IMG/VR virus record: IMGVR_UViG_3300042884_001137
Coordinates: 1 to 28,070 of that record
Strand: one strand, 5' to 3'
From: a virus
DNA length: 28,070 nt
The notes beneath the pieces are model-generated. The model was not told the origin of the DNA. It searched no databases and saw nothing but the letters and a program-made list of their open reading frames with translations. A program made the translations under genes and the position numbers. This document shows, one piece after another, positions 22,456 through 28,070 of the stretch (the stretch's first letter is position 1; each line of letters opens with the position of its first letter).

Positions 22456-22713
22456 TCACCCCTGGTCGGCCTCGGCTTCCGGCTCGGCTTCGATATGTTC
22501 AAACACTTCAAACTCCTGGCTGGACATGATCACGCCCGCCAGGCGCTTGTACCCCTCCACCGCTTCCGCCTGGGAAGGCGCTGAAATGATGTAGGTGACG
22601 GCTGGGGTAGGTAACCCAACCTTGAACAGTCTGCCGCCACTCCCAACCACCAGGTCCGGCTTAACCTCGGGCCTGGCTTGTTCTGGTTTGGGTGCCGCCG
22701 CTTTCTTCGCCAT
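22456..22713 (-). CDS. Small Lys/Ala- and Pro-rich protein, unknown
   Basis: The 85-residue product is started at ATG 22713 (MAKKAAAPKPEQARPEVKPD) because GGAGG lies 8 bases upstream; an earlier GTG at 22728 and ATG at 22719 are less well placed. The N-terminal 25 residues are basic and Pro/Ala-rich, probably disordered. A small alpha-beta segment follows (VGSGGRLFKVGLPTPAVTYI, then SQAEAVEGYKRLAGVIMSSQ), and the tail is acidic (FEHIEAEPEAEADQG). It lies between capsid and terminator, a site where some phages place head-completion or decoration proteins. The segment TYIISAPSQAEAVEGYKRLA resembles short domains found in many phage hypothetical proteins. No function is assigned. Confidence 0.7.
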   Translation of the reverse strand: MAKKAAAPKPEQARPEVKPDLVVGSGGRLFKVGLPTPAVTYIISAPSQAEAVEGYKRLAGVIMSSQEFEVFEHIEAEPEAEADQG

Positions 22714-22752
22714 GTCCATTGCCTCCACTCAATGGGTGCCCCCTGGGGGGCG

Positions 22753-22870
22753 TTACTTAGAAACCCTGGACCAATAAAGGGGGGCGTCATCCCGCACACC
22801 GTTGGGCGTGTCGTAGATGAGCGGGCTAACCTTACGGTTCCCCCCCGGAGTCCCGTAAAGTGACGGGCAA
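22753..22870 (-). pseudogene. Possible mini-gene after the capsid gene, broken at a G7 run
   Basis: The 160-base gap between the capsid gene and the next gene is not empty. A TTG at 22870 opens MPVTLRDSGG and reaches a stop at 22832-22834, but skipping one G of the seven-G run (22840-22846) leads into a well-formed tail, NRKVSPLIYDTPNGVRDD then APLYWSRVSK, with TAA at 22753-22755. The joined product would have 38 residues. The same downstream frame is also the direct in-frame continuation of the capsid gene after its TGA, 40 codons long. A sequencing error, a slippage mutation, or translation through the capsid stop are all possible. The peptide repeats a Y-x-T-P-x-G motif (LYGTPGG when read from the capsid frame, IYDTPNG). 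Confidence 0.4.
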
Positions 22871-22875
22871 TCCCT

Positions 22876-24063
22876 TCAGGCGTCCTCGCTGGTGGCGTAA
22901 ACCACATAGCGGGGATCGGTGATGCCGGCCACGCCCATGTAAGACGCCTTAACGGCCAAAACTATGTCGTTGTGGAAATCCAGCGGGTTGTTCGCCGGGG
23001 CCTCAACAACCTGGAGGGGCTTCGCTTCCCTCCAGCAGAACGCCTTTTTGAAGTCGCCCAGGATGACAATGTCATTCGCCTGCTCGGGCGTCTTGCCGGC
23101 CTCGTTGGTCATCATGCGGTAGGCGTTGGCCGTGGACATGATGGCGTAGGTGCGATCCAGCGGGTTGGGGCTCACCTCGGTGATGGGCAGGCCGGTATCG
23201 GCAAACCCTGGAACAGTCTGGCGCACCTCGGTGGCGTGCAAGATGTTCTTGGCGGTGTACCTGGTGGCAGGCATCACCAGCATATCTTTCGGCTCAACCA
23301 TGATCGGCTTACGCAAAACCGGATCAAGGATGTTCACGAACATTTGTTCCAGCGTGTTGATGCTGGTCCAGTCCGTCAGCTTGAACCCGGTGAGCTTGTT
23401 CACCCAGTTTCCGCTGGTGTTGTAGGTCTGGTAAACGGACCCGTTCCAGTTGTGGGTGTTCACCAGGCCATAGACCACCCGCAAGATCGACTCTTCACGG
23501 GTCAGGCCCAGGATGGTTGCCACAGACTTGGCCGAATCCAGGATTTGGCCGGTCAGGTCTGAGAAGATGGCTTCCATCGTCACGGAGCAAATACGCCCGA
23601 TCTTTTCGACCGATGGGTATTTGATGTACTGACCTTTGAAGGAGGTCTGGGGGTAGGGCATACCCTGTTGAACAATGTCGCCCATATCGACAACATCGGA
23701 CAGGTAGGGCACGGTCTGCTCACCCAGGTTCCCGTTCGTGACGGGAATGGTGGTGGTCAGGGTGTCGCCCAGCCAGGAAACCAGCTTGTACTTTTCCCGG
23801 ATCTCATTCACCAGCAACTGGCCGGTAATGTCCTGGAAACCGCTGGTATCAACGGCCTCGGCGCTTTCAGTCACCCGCCCGGAGCGAACGGCCCGGGTAA
23901 GGTGTTCGGCCCATCCGCTGCCCATGTAGGACTCAGCCAGGCGGCGCAGGCTGATCCGCCTGGGATCAACCTTCCTTTCCCGGATGGCCTCGGTAAGGAC
24001 CTTGGCGGTAGTTGCCCGCCCGTGGGACTCGGTAATTTTCTTGAGCTTGAGTTCAAAAGACAT
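22876..24063 (-). CDS. Major capsid protein (HK97-type fold expected)
   Basis: The 395-residue product starts at ATG 24063 with GGAGA about 10 bases upstream. It follows protease and decoration genes, the standard order. The N-terminal ~75 residues are charged and helical (ATTAKVLTEAIRERKVDPRR, RRLAESYMGSGWAEHLTRAV), as in capsid proteins with a delta domain or long N-arm. The core has features of this class: DITGQLLVNEIREKYKLVSW, YIKYPSVEKIGRICSVTMEA, a VEPKDMLVMPATRYTAKNIL segment and a C-terminal domain ending DPRYVVYATSEDA. It should be the most abundant virion protein and sits in the first operon downstream of promoter copy 3. Assignment by length, order and general look; close relatives not named. 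Confidence 0.85.
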   Translation of the reverse strand: MSFELKLKKITESHGRATTAKVLTEAIRERKVDPRRISLRRLAESYMGSGWAEHLTRAVRSGRVTESAEAVDTSGFQDITGQLLVNEIREKYKLVSWLGDTLTTTIPVTNGNLGEQTVPYLSDVVDMGDIVQQGMPYPQTSFKGQYIKYPSVEKIGRICSVTMEAIFSDLTGQILDSAKSVATILGLTREESILRVVYGLVNTHNWNGSVYQTYNTSGNWVNKLTGFKLTDWTSINTLEQMFVNILDPVLRKPIMVEPKDMLVMPATRYTAKNILHATEVRQTVPGFADTGLPITEVSPNPLDRTYAIMSTANAYRMMTNEAGKTPEQANDIVILGDFKKAFCWREAKPLQVVEAPANNPLDFHNDIVLAVKASYMGVAGITDPRYVVYATSEDA

Positions 24064-24101
24064 TTCTGGAATCTCCAGGGGTAGGGAACTACTTGTTCAA
24101 A

Positions 24102-24584
24102 TCACTTGGCCGACAGAAGGCCCAGGTTCTGGGAAACCAACCGAATGCGAACGTGGGTTTCGGTGGCGGGCTTTTCCAGCACGCAGTACCCAACGGCGGT
24201 GGTGGCATCGGCGGCGATCACCACTTCCTGGGTGGCAACCTTGCCGTCCACCAGCTTGAAACCAAGCAGTTGGCCGGTGTTCACCGCCACGGCGCAGGGG
24301 ATTTCCCAAATGCCATCGGTGTCGATCCGAACCCGGTTCTTCCGGGAGTTGCCCCGGATTTGCTCCACCCCGGCCGCCTTGGCCTGGCCTGAAATCCCCG
24401 CAAAGACTGCGGCGGCTTCCGCCTCGGTGGCGAAGTTGGAAACGGGCACCACTTCCCCGGAAGCGGCGTCGATTCCCACCAGGTCGCCAATCTTGAGGGC
24501 GGTATCGGTGGCAACCTTGGAGTCCACGGGCCAGGTTTCCCCGGTGATGAAACGGGTTTCGGGGGTCAATGCGGTCTGGGGCAT
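24102..24584 (-). CDS. Capsid decoration-like protein
   Basis: The 160-residue product starts at ATG 24584, preceded by GGAG about 9 bases upstream. It lies between protease and major capsid protein, where decoration or cement proteins are found in many siphophages. The sequence has a short N-terminal arm (MPQTALTPETRFITGETWPV). It then has a beta domain with the segments KIGDLVGIDAASGEVVPVSN, AVFAGISGQAKAAG, IWEIPCAVAVNTGQLLGFKL and AVGYCVLEKPATETHVRIRL. This layout (ALKIGDLVG, then V.AG.A...A, then G......A..V..G, then G.......G..VRV.L) is like the DUF2190-type capsid decoration proteins. It would bind the outside of the capsid after expansion. The family match is from memory. Confidence 0.75.
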   Translation of the reverse strand: MPQTALTPETRFITGETWPVDSKVATDTALKIGDLVGIDAASGEVVPVSNFATEAEAAAVFAGISGQAKAAGVEQIRGNSRKNRVRIDTDGIWEIPCAVAVNTGQLLGFKLVDGKVATQEVVIAADATTAVGYCVLEKPATETHVRIRLVSQNLGLLSAK

Positions 24585-24589
24585 CGGTC

Positions 24590-25771
24590 TTACTCCGTCA
24601 GGGATTTAACAAGGGCGGAAATGTCGTTCTGAGCCACGGGGCCCGTACTACGGGGGCGGCTTTCCCGGACCAGAATTCGGCGCTGGTCGCTGATGATCTT
24701 GTTCCAACTGGCCTTGTTGCTGGACGCCAGGTGGTTGATGAGACTTTCGGTGATGGCATAGCCTGGCAGCTTGGCTTTGTGGGCCGCCGCCTTCGCTTCC
24801 AGCACCGTTTTCCGCCGGCTTTCCCGGATAATCATGCGGTCCAGTTTGGACAACAGGGCGTGATAATACGGGTCGTTGGTTGCCCGCAGGGCCTCTTCGG
24901 CCTTCATCGCCATGGCCTCTTCGTCGCCATCGGGCTCGGGCATTGCGCCCATGTCGCCTTCCAGGCCCTCCATGCCACCAGGAGCGGGAAGGCCCATGGC
25001 GGTGGCGATGGCTGCCAGCTTTTCGTCTGCGCTCATGGCGGGATCGGCCAGGATGCCGGCCACGGCATCGGCTCCGCCACCATCGGCTGGCGCAGCGGGG
25101 GGCAATCCGGCCCCCAGGTCGCCGCCCATCATGTCGCCGCCCATATCGCCACCCAGGCCGGCCAGGTCGCCGCCCAGGTCGCCGCCCATGTCGGGCGGGG
25201 GCATATCTCCGCCCATGTCAGGCGGCGGGAGTTCTTCGTCGATATTGTTCAAACCCATTGGGGCGGACTCCTGGACACGTTGCAGACTTTCCAGCAGGCC
25301 GGTAGTGGTCGCCGGGTCTGCCACCAAATCAACGCTTTCAACCCGGAAAATCTCCGCCACCCGGTCAGGGTTGCCGAAGTTTCCTTCCACGATCTTGGCC
25401 TCTGCGTTGTGGCTCAAACCAACGGCCCTGGGATCGTTGGTGGCCCACCAGCGGAAAGACTCAGCCAGGGGATGGTGGGGGTTAAATGTCAGGTCGCCGT
25501 ACAGCCCATCGGCCCTGGCCCGTACATTTGCCAGGCGTCCGAAACGCTCGTTGTACTGGCGATCCATCTGGCCCTTTTTGGGATGGTCCAGATTCACGGG
25601 GGCCCCTTCGTAAAGGTGCGCCGCCTTTTGGATCACTTGGATCGGGTATTCCCTACCGTTCCTGGACTTGGTGCCCAGGATCTTTACCCCTTCGACCAGG
25701 CAACCGTTCTTCACGGGGCCCTTATCCAGGGGGCGGTAGGAATCTTCCAGAAGGTTGACGATACGTTCCAT
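24590..25771 (-). CDS. Prohead protease with C-terminal scaffold-like region
   Basis: The 393-residue product is started at ATG 25771 (MERIVNLLEDSYRPLDKGPV); a TTG at 25798 would put the upstream gene's stop and the promoter inside the coding region and is rejected. Residues 1-165 match the herpesvirus/T4-gp21-like prohead protease type: KSRNGREYP near 35-43, VNLDHP at 59-64, VGLSHNAEAK at 117-126 and VDLVADPAT at 147-155. His63 and Ser120 are the best catalytic candidates. Residues 180-220 are MGGD/LGGD repeats with PPPDMGGD, and the rest to about 290 is Gly/Asp/Ala-rich. The C-terminal 100 residues are basic and helical. This suggests a protease-scaffold fusion that is self-cleaved in head maturation. 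The proposed promoter lies only five bases before the ATG. Confidence 0.85.
   Translation of the reverse strand: MERIVNLLEDSYRPLDKGPVKNGCLVEGVKILGTKSRNGREYPIQVIQKAAHLYEGAPVNLDHPKKGQMDRQYNERFGRLANVRARADGLYGDLTFNPHHPLAESFRWWATNDPRAVGLSHNAEAKIVEGNFGNPDRVAEIFRVESVDLVADPATTTGLLESLQRVQESAPMGLNNIDEELPPPDMGGDMPPPDMGGDLGGDLAGLGGDMGGDMMGGDLGAGLPPAAPADGGGADAVAGILADPAMSADEKLAAIATAMGLPAPGGMEGLEGDMGAMPEPDGDEEAMAMKAEEALRATNDPYYHALLSKLDRMIIRESRRKTVLEAKAAAHKAKLPGYAITESLINHLASSNKASWNKIISDQRRILVRESRPRSTGPVAQNDISALVKSLTE
25112..25228 (-). repeat. MGGD/LGGD-coding short repeat
   Basis: Within the protease gene the plus-strand word 'gtcgccgcccat' and variants recur about ten times at short spacing. They encode PPPDMGGD twice and then a series of MGGD, LGGD and GGDL units. 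The block is acidic and flexible and forms the link between protease and the C-terminal helical part. Unit number may vary between relatives. Confidence 0.75.
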
Positions 25772-25790
25772 ACCCGTGTATATGGCACTA
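25771..25790 (-). promoter_or_regulatory. Candidate phage late promoter, copy 3 (capsid operon)
   Basis: The minus strand reads TAGTGCCATATACA at 25790-25777, then C and GGGTA, whose last A is the A of the protease ATG. Its first three bases are the TAG stop of the sigma-like gene. The word is identical to the copies ahead of the tail-tube gene and the fibre cassette. Because only five bases separate it from the ATG, transcripts from it would be leaderless or nearly so for the protease, but normal for the decoration and capsid genes. Confidence 0.6.
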
Positions 25791-26348
25791 GTTTTCAAAA
25801 ACTATGAACCAGGCGATAGCGTCCCCCAGGATTTGGAGAACGTCCCCGATCAACATCCCTTGAAGGCGTGCGATCTTGGACGCCTTGAAACCGTTGAACA
25901 CGGCCATTTCAACCACGTCTGAAACGTGTTCGGGCTTGTCCGCCAGGTAGCTGGAAAGGGCTTCGCCGCCGCCTTCCTTCTCCACCAGTCCGGAAAAGAA
26001 TTCGTCGGAGGGGTTTACCCCGGAGTCTTCAAAGTGCTTTTGCCAGGTCCTGGCGCTTCCCCAGACCATGCGGGAAATGTGGCCCCTGGCGAACAGCGCG
26101 CAATAGGTGCAAAGGTTGGAACCCTTGCCTGGGTCCCACTTCCTTTTTCCATGAAAGAACCCAAGCCACCCTGTTTGAACAATGTCCTCCAGGGGGATTC
26201 GTTTACCCTGGGCTTTCGCCCGGCGGTATGCAGCGGTGGCCAGGTTCAGGATTAGGCCACGGTATTCCTCATAGGCCTGTTCATCCGTCAGCACCCGGAT
26301 ACGGGGGCTTTTCCGGGCTTTCTTCCGTTTGGGCGCTTTCGCCACCAT
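25788..26348 (-). CDS. Sigma-70-like RNA polymerase sigma factor
   Basis: The 186-residue product is started at ATG 26348 (MVAKAPKRKKARKSPRIRVL), with AAGGGG about 8 bases upstream; it overlaps the portal C-terminus by 68 bases. After a basic N-terminus, residues about 30-100 show sigma region 2. The pieces are YRGLILNLATAAYRRAKAQ, then IPLEDIVQTGWLGFFHGKRK, then WDPGKGSNLCTYCALFARGH, where the usual pattern is 'LEDLVQEGxLGLLxAxxKFDPxxGxxFxTYAxxxIRGxI'. The C-terminal part (DVVEMAVFNGFKASKIARLQ, then GMLIGDVLQILGDAI) resembles a region 4 helix-turn-helix. The protein lacks room for a full region 1 and 3, as in small phage or ECF-like sigma factors. I infer it redirects host RNA polymerase to the three TAGTGCCATATACA sites. 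A position inside the head module is unusual. Confidence 0.78.
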   Translation of the reverse strand: MVAKAPKRKKARKSPRIRVLTDEQAYEEYRGLILNLATAAYRRAKAQGKRIPLEDIVQTGWLGFFHGKRKWDPGKGSNLCTYCALFARGHISRMVWGSARTWQKHFEDSGVNPSDEFFSGLVEKEGGGEALSSYLADKPEHVSDVVEMAVFNGFKASKIARLQGMLIGDVLQILGDAIAWFIVFEN

Positions 26349-27867
26349 CCACCACCCCTTGGGGCGGCTTTCCACCAGGCGCAGGGCCCTGGGGCAATCC
26401 GCCTTGGCCTGGGGGGGCTAGCGGGTTGTTCATTTGCTCTTTTTGCTGCTTCTGGCGCTCCTGGTCTATCTGCGCCTGTTCCTTTTTGTCATCGACGCCA
26501 ATGTCGGCCCGGACGGTGGCCAGGCTGATGGCACCCATGTCCATATAGGCTTTGTGCGTGTTCGCCTCAGCCGCCTTGTCACGGGCCTGGATGGTGGGCG
26601 GCAAAACCTGGATGGAAATCTGTTGAAGCAAATCGGGATCAATCAAACCCATTTCGGCGGCGTGGGAAAGCTGCTTCCAGGCTAGCGCCCTTTCGGGCCT
26701 GGTGCGCCTGGTGCCCAGGGCCCCCATCAGCATATTTTGGAACCGTTCAAATGACTTGGTGGCCGGGGCCTCCGCCGTCAAGCTGCTAGCGTAGTTCGCC
26801 CCGCCGGCATCGGCGCTCATCATAATTTCTGACAAACCGAACCGTCCGGCAATCGCCCGCAGATTCACTTTCAGGATTTCAATCAAGTCATTCGCACCCG
26901 CCGCCAGGCTGGGGAATTCGTATTTCACGTTACCGCTGGCGGTCAAAACCGTACCGTAGCCGAACCGTTCCACGGTCTGCTGGCGTCCGGTCCATTTGTC
27001 GGTGATGGAGCCATCGCCGGCAGACTTGACCAGTTCTTCCACGGCCTGGGGCGGGGCGTCATCGACGGTGCGAATCATGCCGATCTTTGCCCGGGTTTTC
27101 GCCAGGGCGATCATGCTGGCAAGCACGTCCTCAGCCGCCCGGAGGTTGGTTTCAACGGCCATGATGGTCGGCAAGCCCCGCTTGGAGTTGCTTTCCACGT
27201 TGTTCCGCAGGTGGATGATTTCTTCCGCTGGCACCAGTTCGGGGGTTAGGCTGATCCAGGGCCTTTCGATCACCCAATACCCAATGCGCTCTTGCATATC
27301 CTCGGGGTGGCATTTGATGCCGAAGGAATCTTCGGGGCTGGCGCTGGTGTCGCTGGGGGCCCGGATTAGCTCGGGCTCAATGAACCGGATTTGAATGATG
27401 CCGTTTTCCCCTGGGAACACTCGTAAGAATGCTTCCCCCTCAACGTGGAGCCGGTAGACGATTTCCGCTTCCACTTCGGATAGCCGGTTATGTTCAACGA
27501 ACAGGTCTAGAATGTCCTGGACTTGCTCCAAAACCTGGTCCGACAAGCCACGTTCCCGCCTGGCCACCGCCTTGTATTTGAACCCGGTGCCCACCACATA
27601 GGCTTTGCAGGCGTTCAATGCGGCGATGGCATATTCGTTGTTCCTGGCGATCATCCGGCAGCGGTCCCGGATCTGCTTCAGTTGAAACCAGTTGATGGCA
27701 ACGGGGAGGATTTCACCCGTAAGGCGGTTGTCACGGCGTGCCAGGGCTGGCCCTGCGGCATCAGCGAAACCATACGGTCCGATTTCGCTGAAGTAATCCC
27801 GGGGATCTGCCCACCCGCTGGAATCCGGGAAAAGCTGGCCGCCCGAAATGCTGTCCATGCTGCTCAT
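26281..27867 (-). CDS. Portal protein (lambda type)
   Basis: The 528-residue product is started at ATG 27867 (MSSMDSISGGQLFPDSSGWA), two bases after the terminase stop; an upstream in-frame start overlaps the terminase gene and is rejected. Signs of the lambda-type portal family are the N-terminal NWFQLKQIRDRCRMIARNNE and YAIAALNACKAYVVGTGF, the segment LHVEGEAFLRVFPGENGIIQ, then VPAEEIIHLRNNVESNSKRG with LPTIMAVETNLRAAEDVLAS. Near residue 345-395 come RAIAGRFGLSEIMMSADAGG and ANYASSLTAEAP, and a helical C-terminal part follows (AHEAD-like region, QIDQERQKQQKEQMN). The final ~40 residues are Pro/Gly-rich. It forms the dodecameric ring for DNA passage and the site of terminase docking. Its 3' end is overlapped by the sigma-like gene. 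Confidence 0.88.
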   Translation of the reverse strand: MSSMDSISGGQLFPDSSGWADPRDYFSEIGPYGFADAAGPALARRDNRLTGEILPVAINWFQLKQIRDRCRMIARNNEYAIAALNACKAYVVGTGFKYKAVARRERGLSDQVLEQVQDILDLFVEHNRLSEVEAEIVYRLHVEGEAFLRVFPGENGIIQIRFIEPELIRAPSDTSASPEDSFGIKCHPEDMQERIGYWVIERPWISLTPELVPAEEIIHLRNNVESNSKRGLPTIMAVETNLRAAEDVLASMIALAKTRAKIGMIRTVDDAPPQAVEELVKSAGDGSITDKWTGRQQTVERFGYGTVLTASGNVKYEFPSLAAGANDLIEILKVNLRAIAGRFGLSEIMMSADAGGANYASSLTAEAPATKSFERFQNMLMGALGTRRTRPERALAWKQLSHAAEMGLIDPDLLQQISIQVLPPTIQARDKAAEANTHKAYMDMGAISLATVRADIGVDDKKEQAQIDQERQKQQKEQMNNPLAPPGQGGLPQGPAPGGKPPQGVVDGGESAQTEESPEKPPYPGADG

Positions 27868-27869
27868 TG

Positions 27870-28070
27870 TCACATTCTCCCGGTAACGCTTTCGACCCAC
27901 CCGGAACCCTTCAGCATACAAGCCAGATTGAAGCTATCCGCCAGGTCGGGGGATGCCCGGAGGCGCTTTTTAGTGCTGGCCTTGGCTTCCACTACTCGCC
28001 TTTGCAGGGCGTCCAGGGTGAAGACTGGCTGGCGGAGTTCGCCCATGAGTTGGGCCCGAATATCTTCCGG
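27870..28070 (-). CDS. Large terminase subunit, C-terminal end (partial)
   Basis: The last 66 codons are in the window, ending at TGA 27870-27872. The piece RRVVEAKASTKKRLRASPDL followed by ADSFNLACMLKG matches the end of large terminase nuclease domains, in which a basic helix is followed by 'SPDxADAxxLA'; the Asp of PDLAD belongs to the nuclease active-site region in that family. Its place immediately before the portal gene is standard. The ATPase and most of the nuclease domain lie outside the window, so packaging type cannot be told. Confidence 0.75.
   Translation of the reverse strand, partial: PEDIRAQLMGELRQPVFTLDALQRRVVEAKASTKKRLRASPDLADSFNLACMLKGSGWVESVTGRM

Noticed and set aside
22377-22511. 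Start of the giant gene at 22511
   Set aside because: The extra 45 codons would be read from the end of the preceding gene and through the terminator hairpin; ATG 22376 has a ribosome site.
25772-25798. TTG 25798 as start of the protease
   Set aside because: It lies in the end of the sigma gene and would translate the repeated promoter word; ATG 25771 gives the expected protease N-terminus.
24569-25807. 412-codon open frame on the plus strand
   Set aside because: Mirror of the protease gene with repetitive QVAAQVAAHV composition created by the MGGD repeats; no independent support.
1-28070. tRNA or rRNA genes
   Set aside because: No cloverleaf-like segment or conserved rRNA stretch was noticed; nearly all bases are used by the minus-strand genes.

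Overview
The window looks like the late (structural) region of a tailed, siphovirus-like bacteriophage or prophage. GC content is high, roughly 60%, and every gene I accept lies on the minus strand, so transcription runs from base 28070 towards base 1. The cysteine-rich repeat modules in the tail-tip genes, and a C-terminal domain of the type 'PC-x-HRGE ... AC-x-x-HG-x-C', resemble proteins I remember from Planctomycetes. That host is a guess from memory, not a result. No integrase, replication, lysis or tRNA gene is visible, so temperate or lytic lifestyle cannot be decided.

Right end to left, the order is the usual head-to-tail order: end of the large terminase (27870-28070), portal (26281-27867), a sigma-70-like factor (25788-26348), prohead protease with a Gly/Asp-rich scaffold-like region (24590-25771), a decoration-like protein (24102-24584), major capsid protein (22876-24063), a small unassigned protein (22456-22713) and a strong intrinsic terminator (22397-22431). 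Next comes a 9-kb gene for a ~3,000-residue polyvalent protein with ParB-like and zeta-toxin/P-loop domains (13380-22376). Then come neck and tail-completion candidates (13159-13380, 12657-13148, 12209-12649), two tail-tube-like genes (11787-12194, 11268-11771), the two tail-assembly-chaperone frames joined by a GGGAAAC slippery site (10552-11252) and a 560-residue tape measure (8880-10562). Next are tail-tip/baseplate genes (7752-8876, 7366-7749, 6905-7369, 5739-6905) and a cysteine-repeat protein (3571-5742). The last five genes form a fibre cassette with collagen-like and TMTG-repeat fibres (1-3416). Genes are tightly packed and often overlap by TAATG or ATGA. The only non-coding gaps above 100 bases are 22714-22875 and 3417-3570, and both hold possible small coding extensions.

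The most interesting system is a possible private late-transcription circuit. The sigma-like gene sits inside the head module, and an identical 14-base word, TAGTGCCATATACA, followed after 0 or 1 base by GGGTA, occurs three times. All three copies point with transcription, and each lies just ahead of a gene block expected to be strongly expressed: protease/decoration/capsid, tail tube, and tail fibres. I propose these as promoters read by the phage sigma factor. Other observations worth checking are an in-frame UGA that splits a cysteine domain at what looks like a conserved Cys position, a 79-codon gene nested in another frame of the giant gene with better codon usage than the host frame, a canonical -1 frameshift site in the tail chaperones, a possible mini-gene after the capsid gene interrupted at a G7 run, and strong over-representation of the word GTTCAA/TTGAAC.
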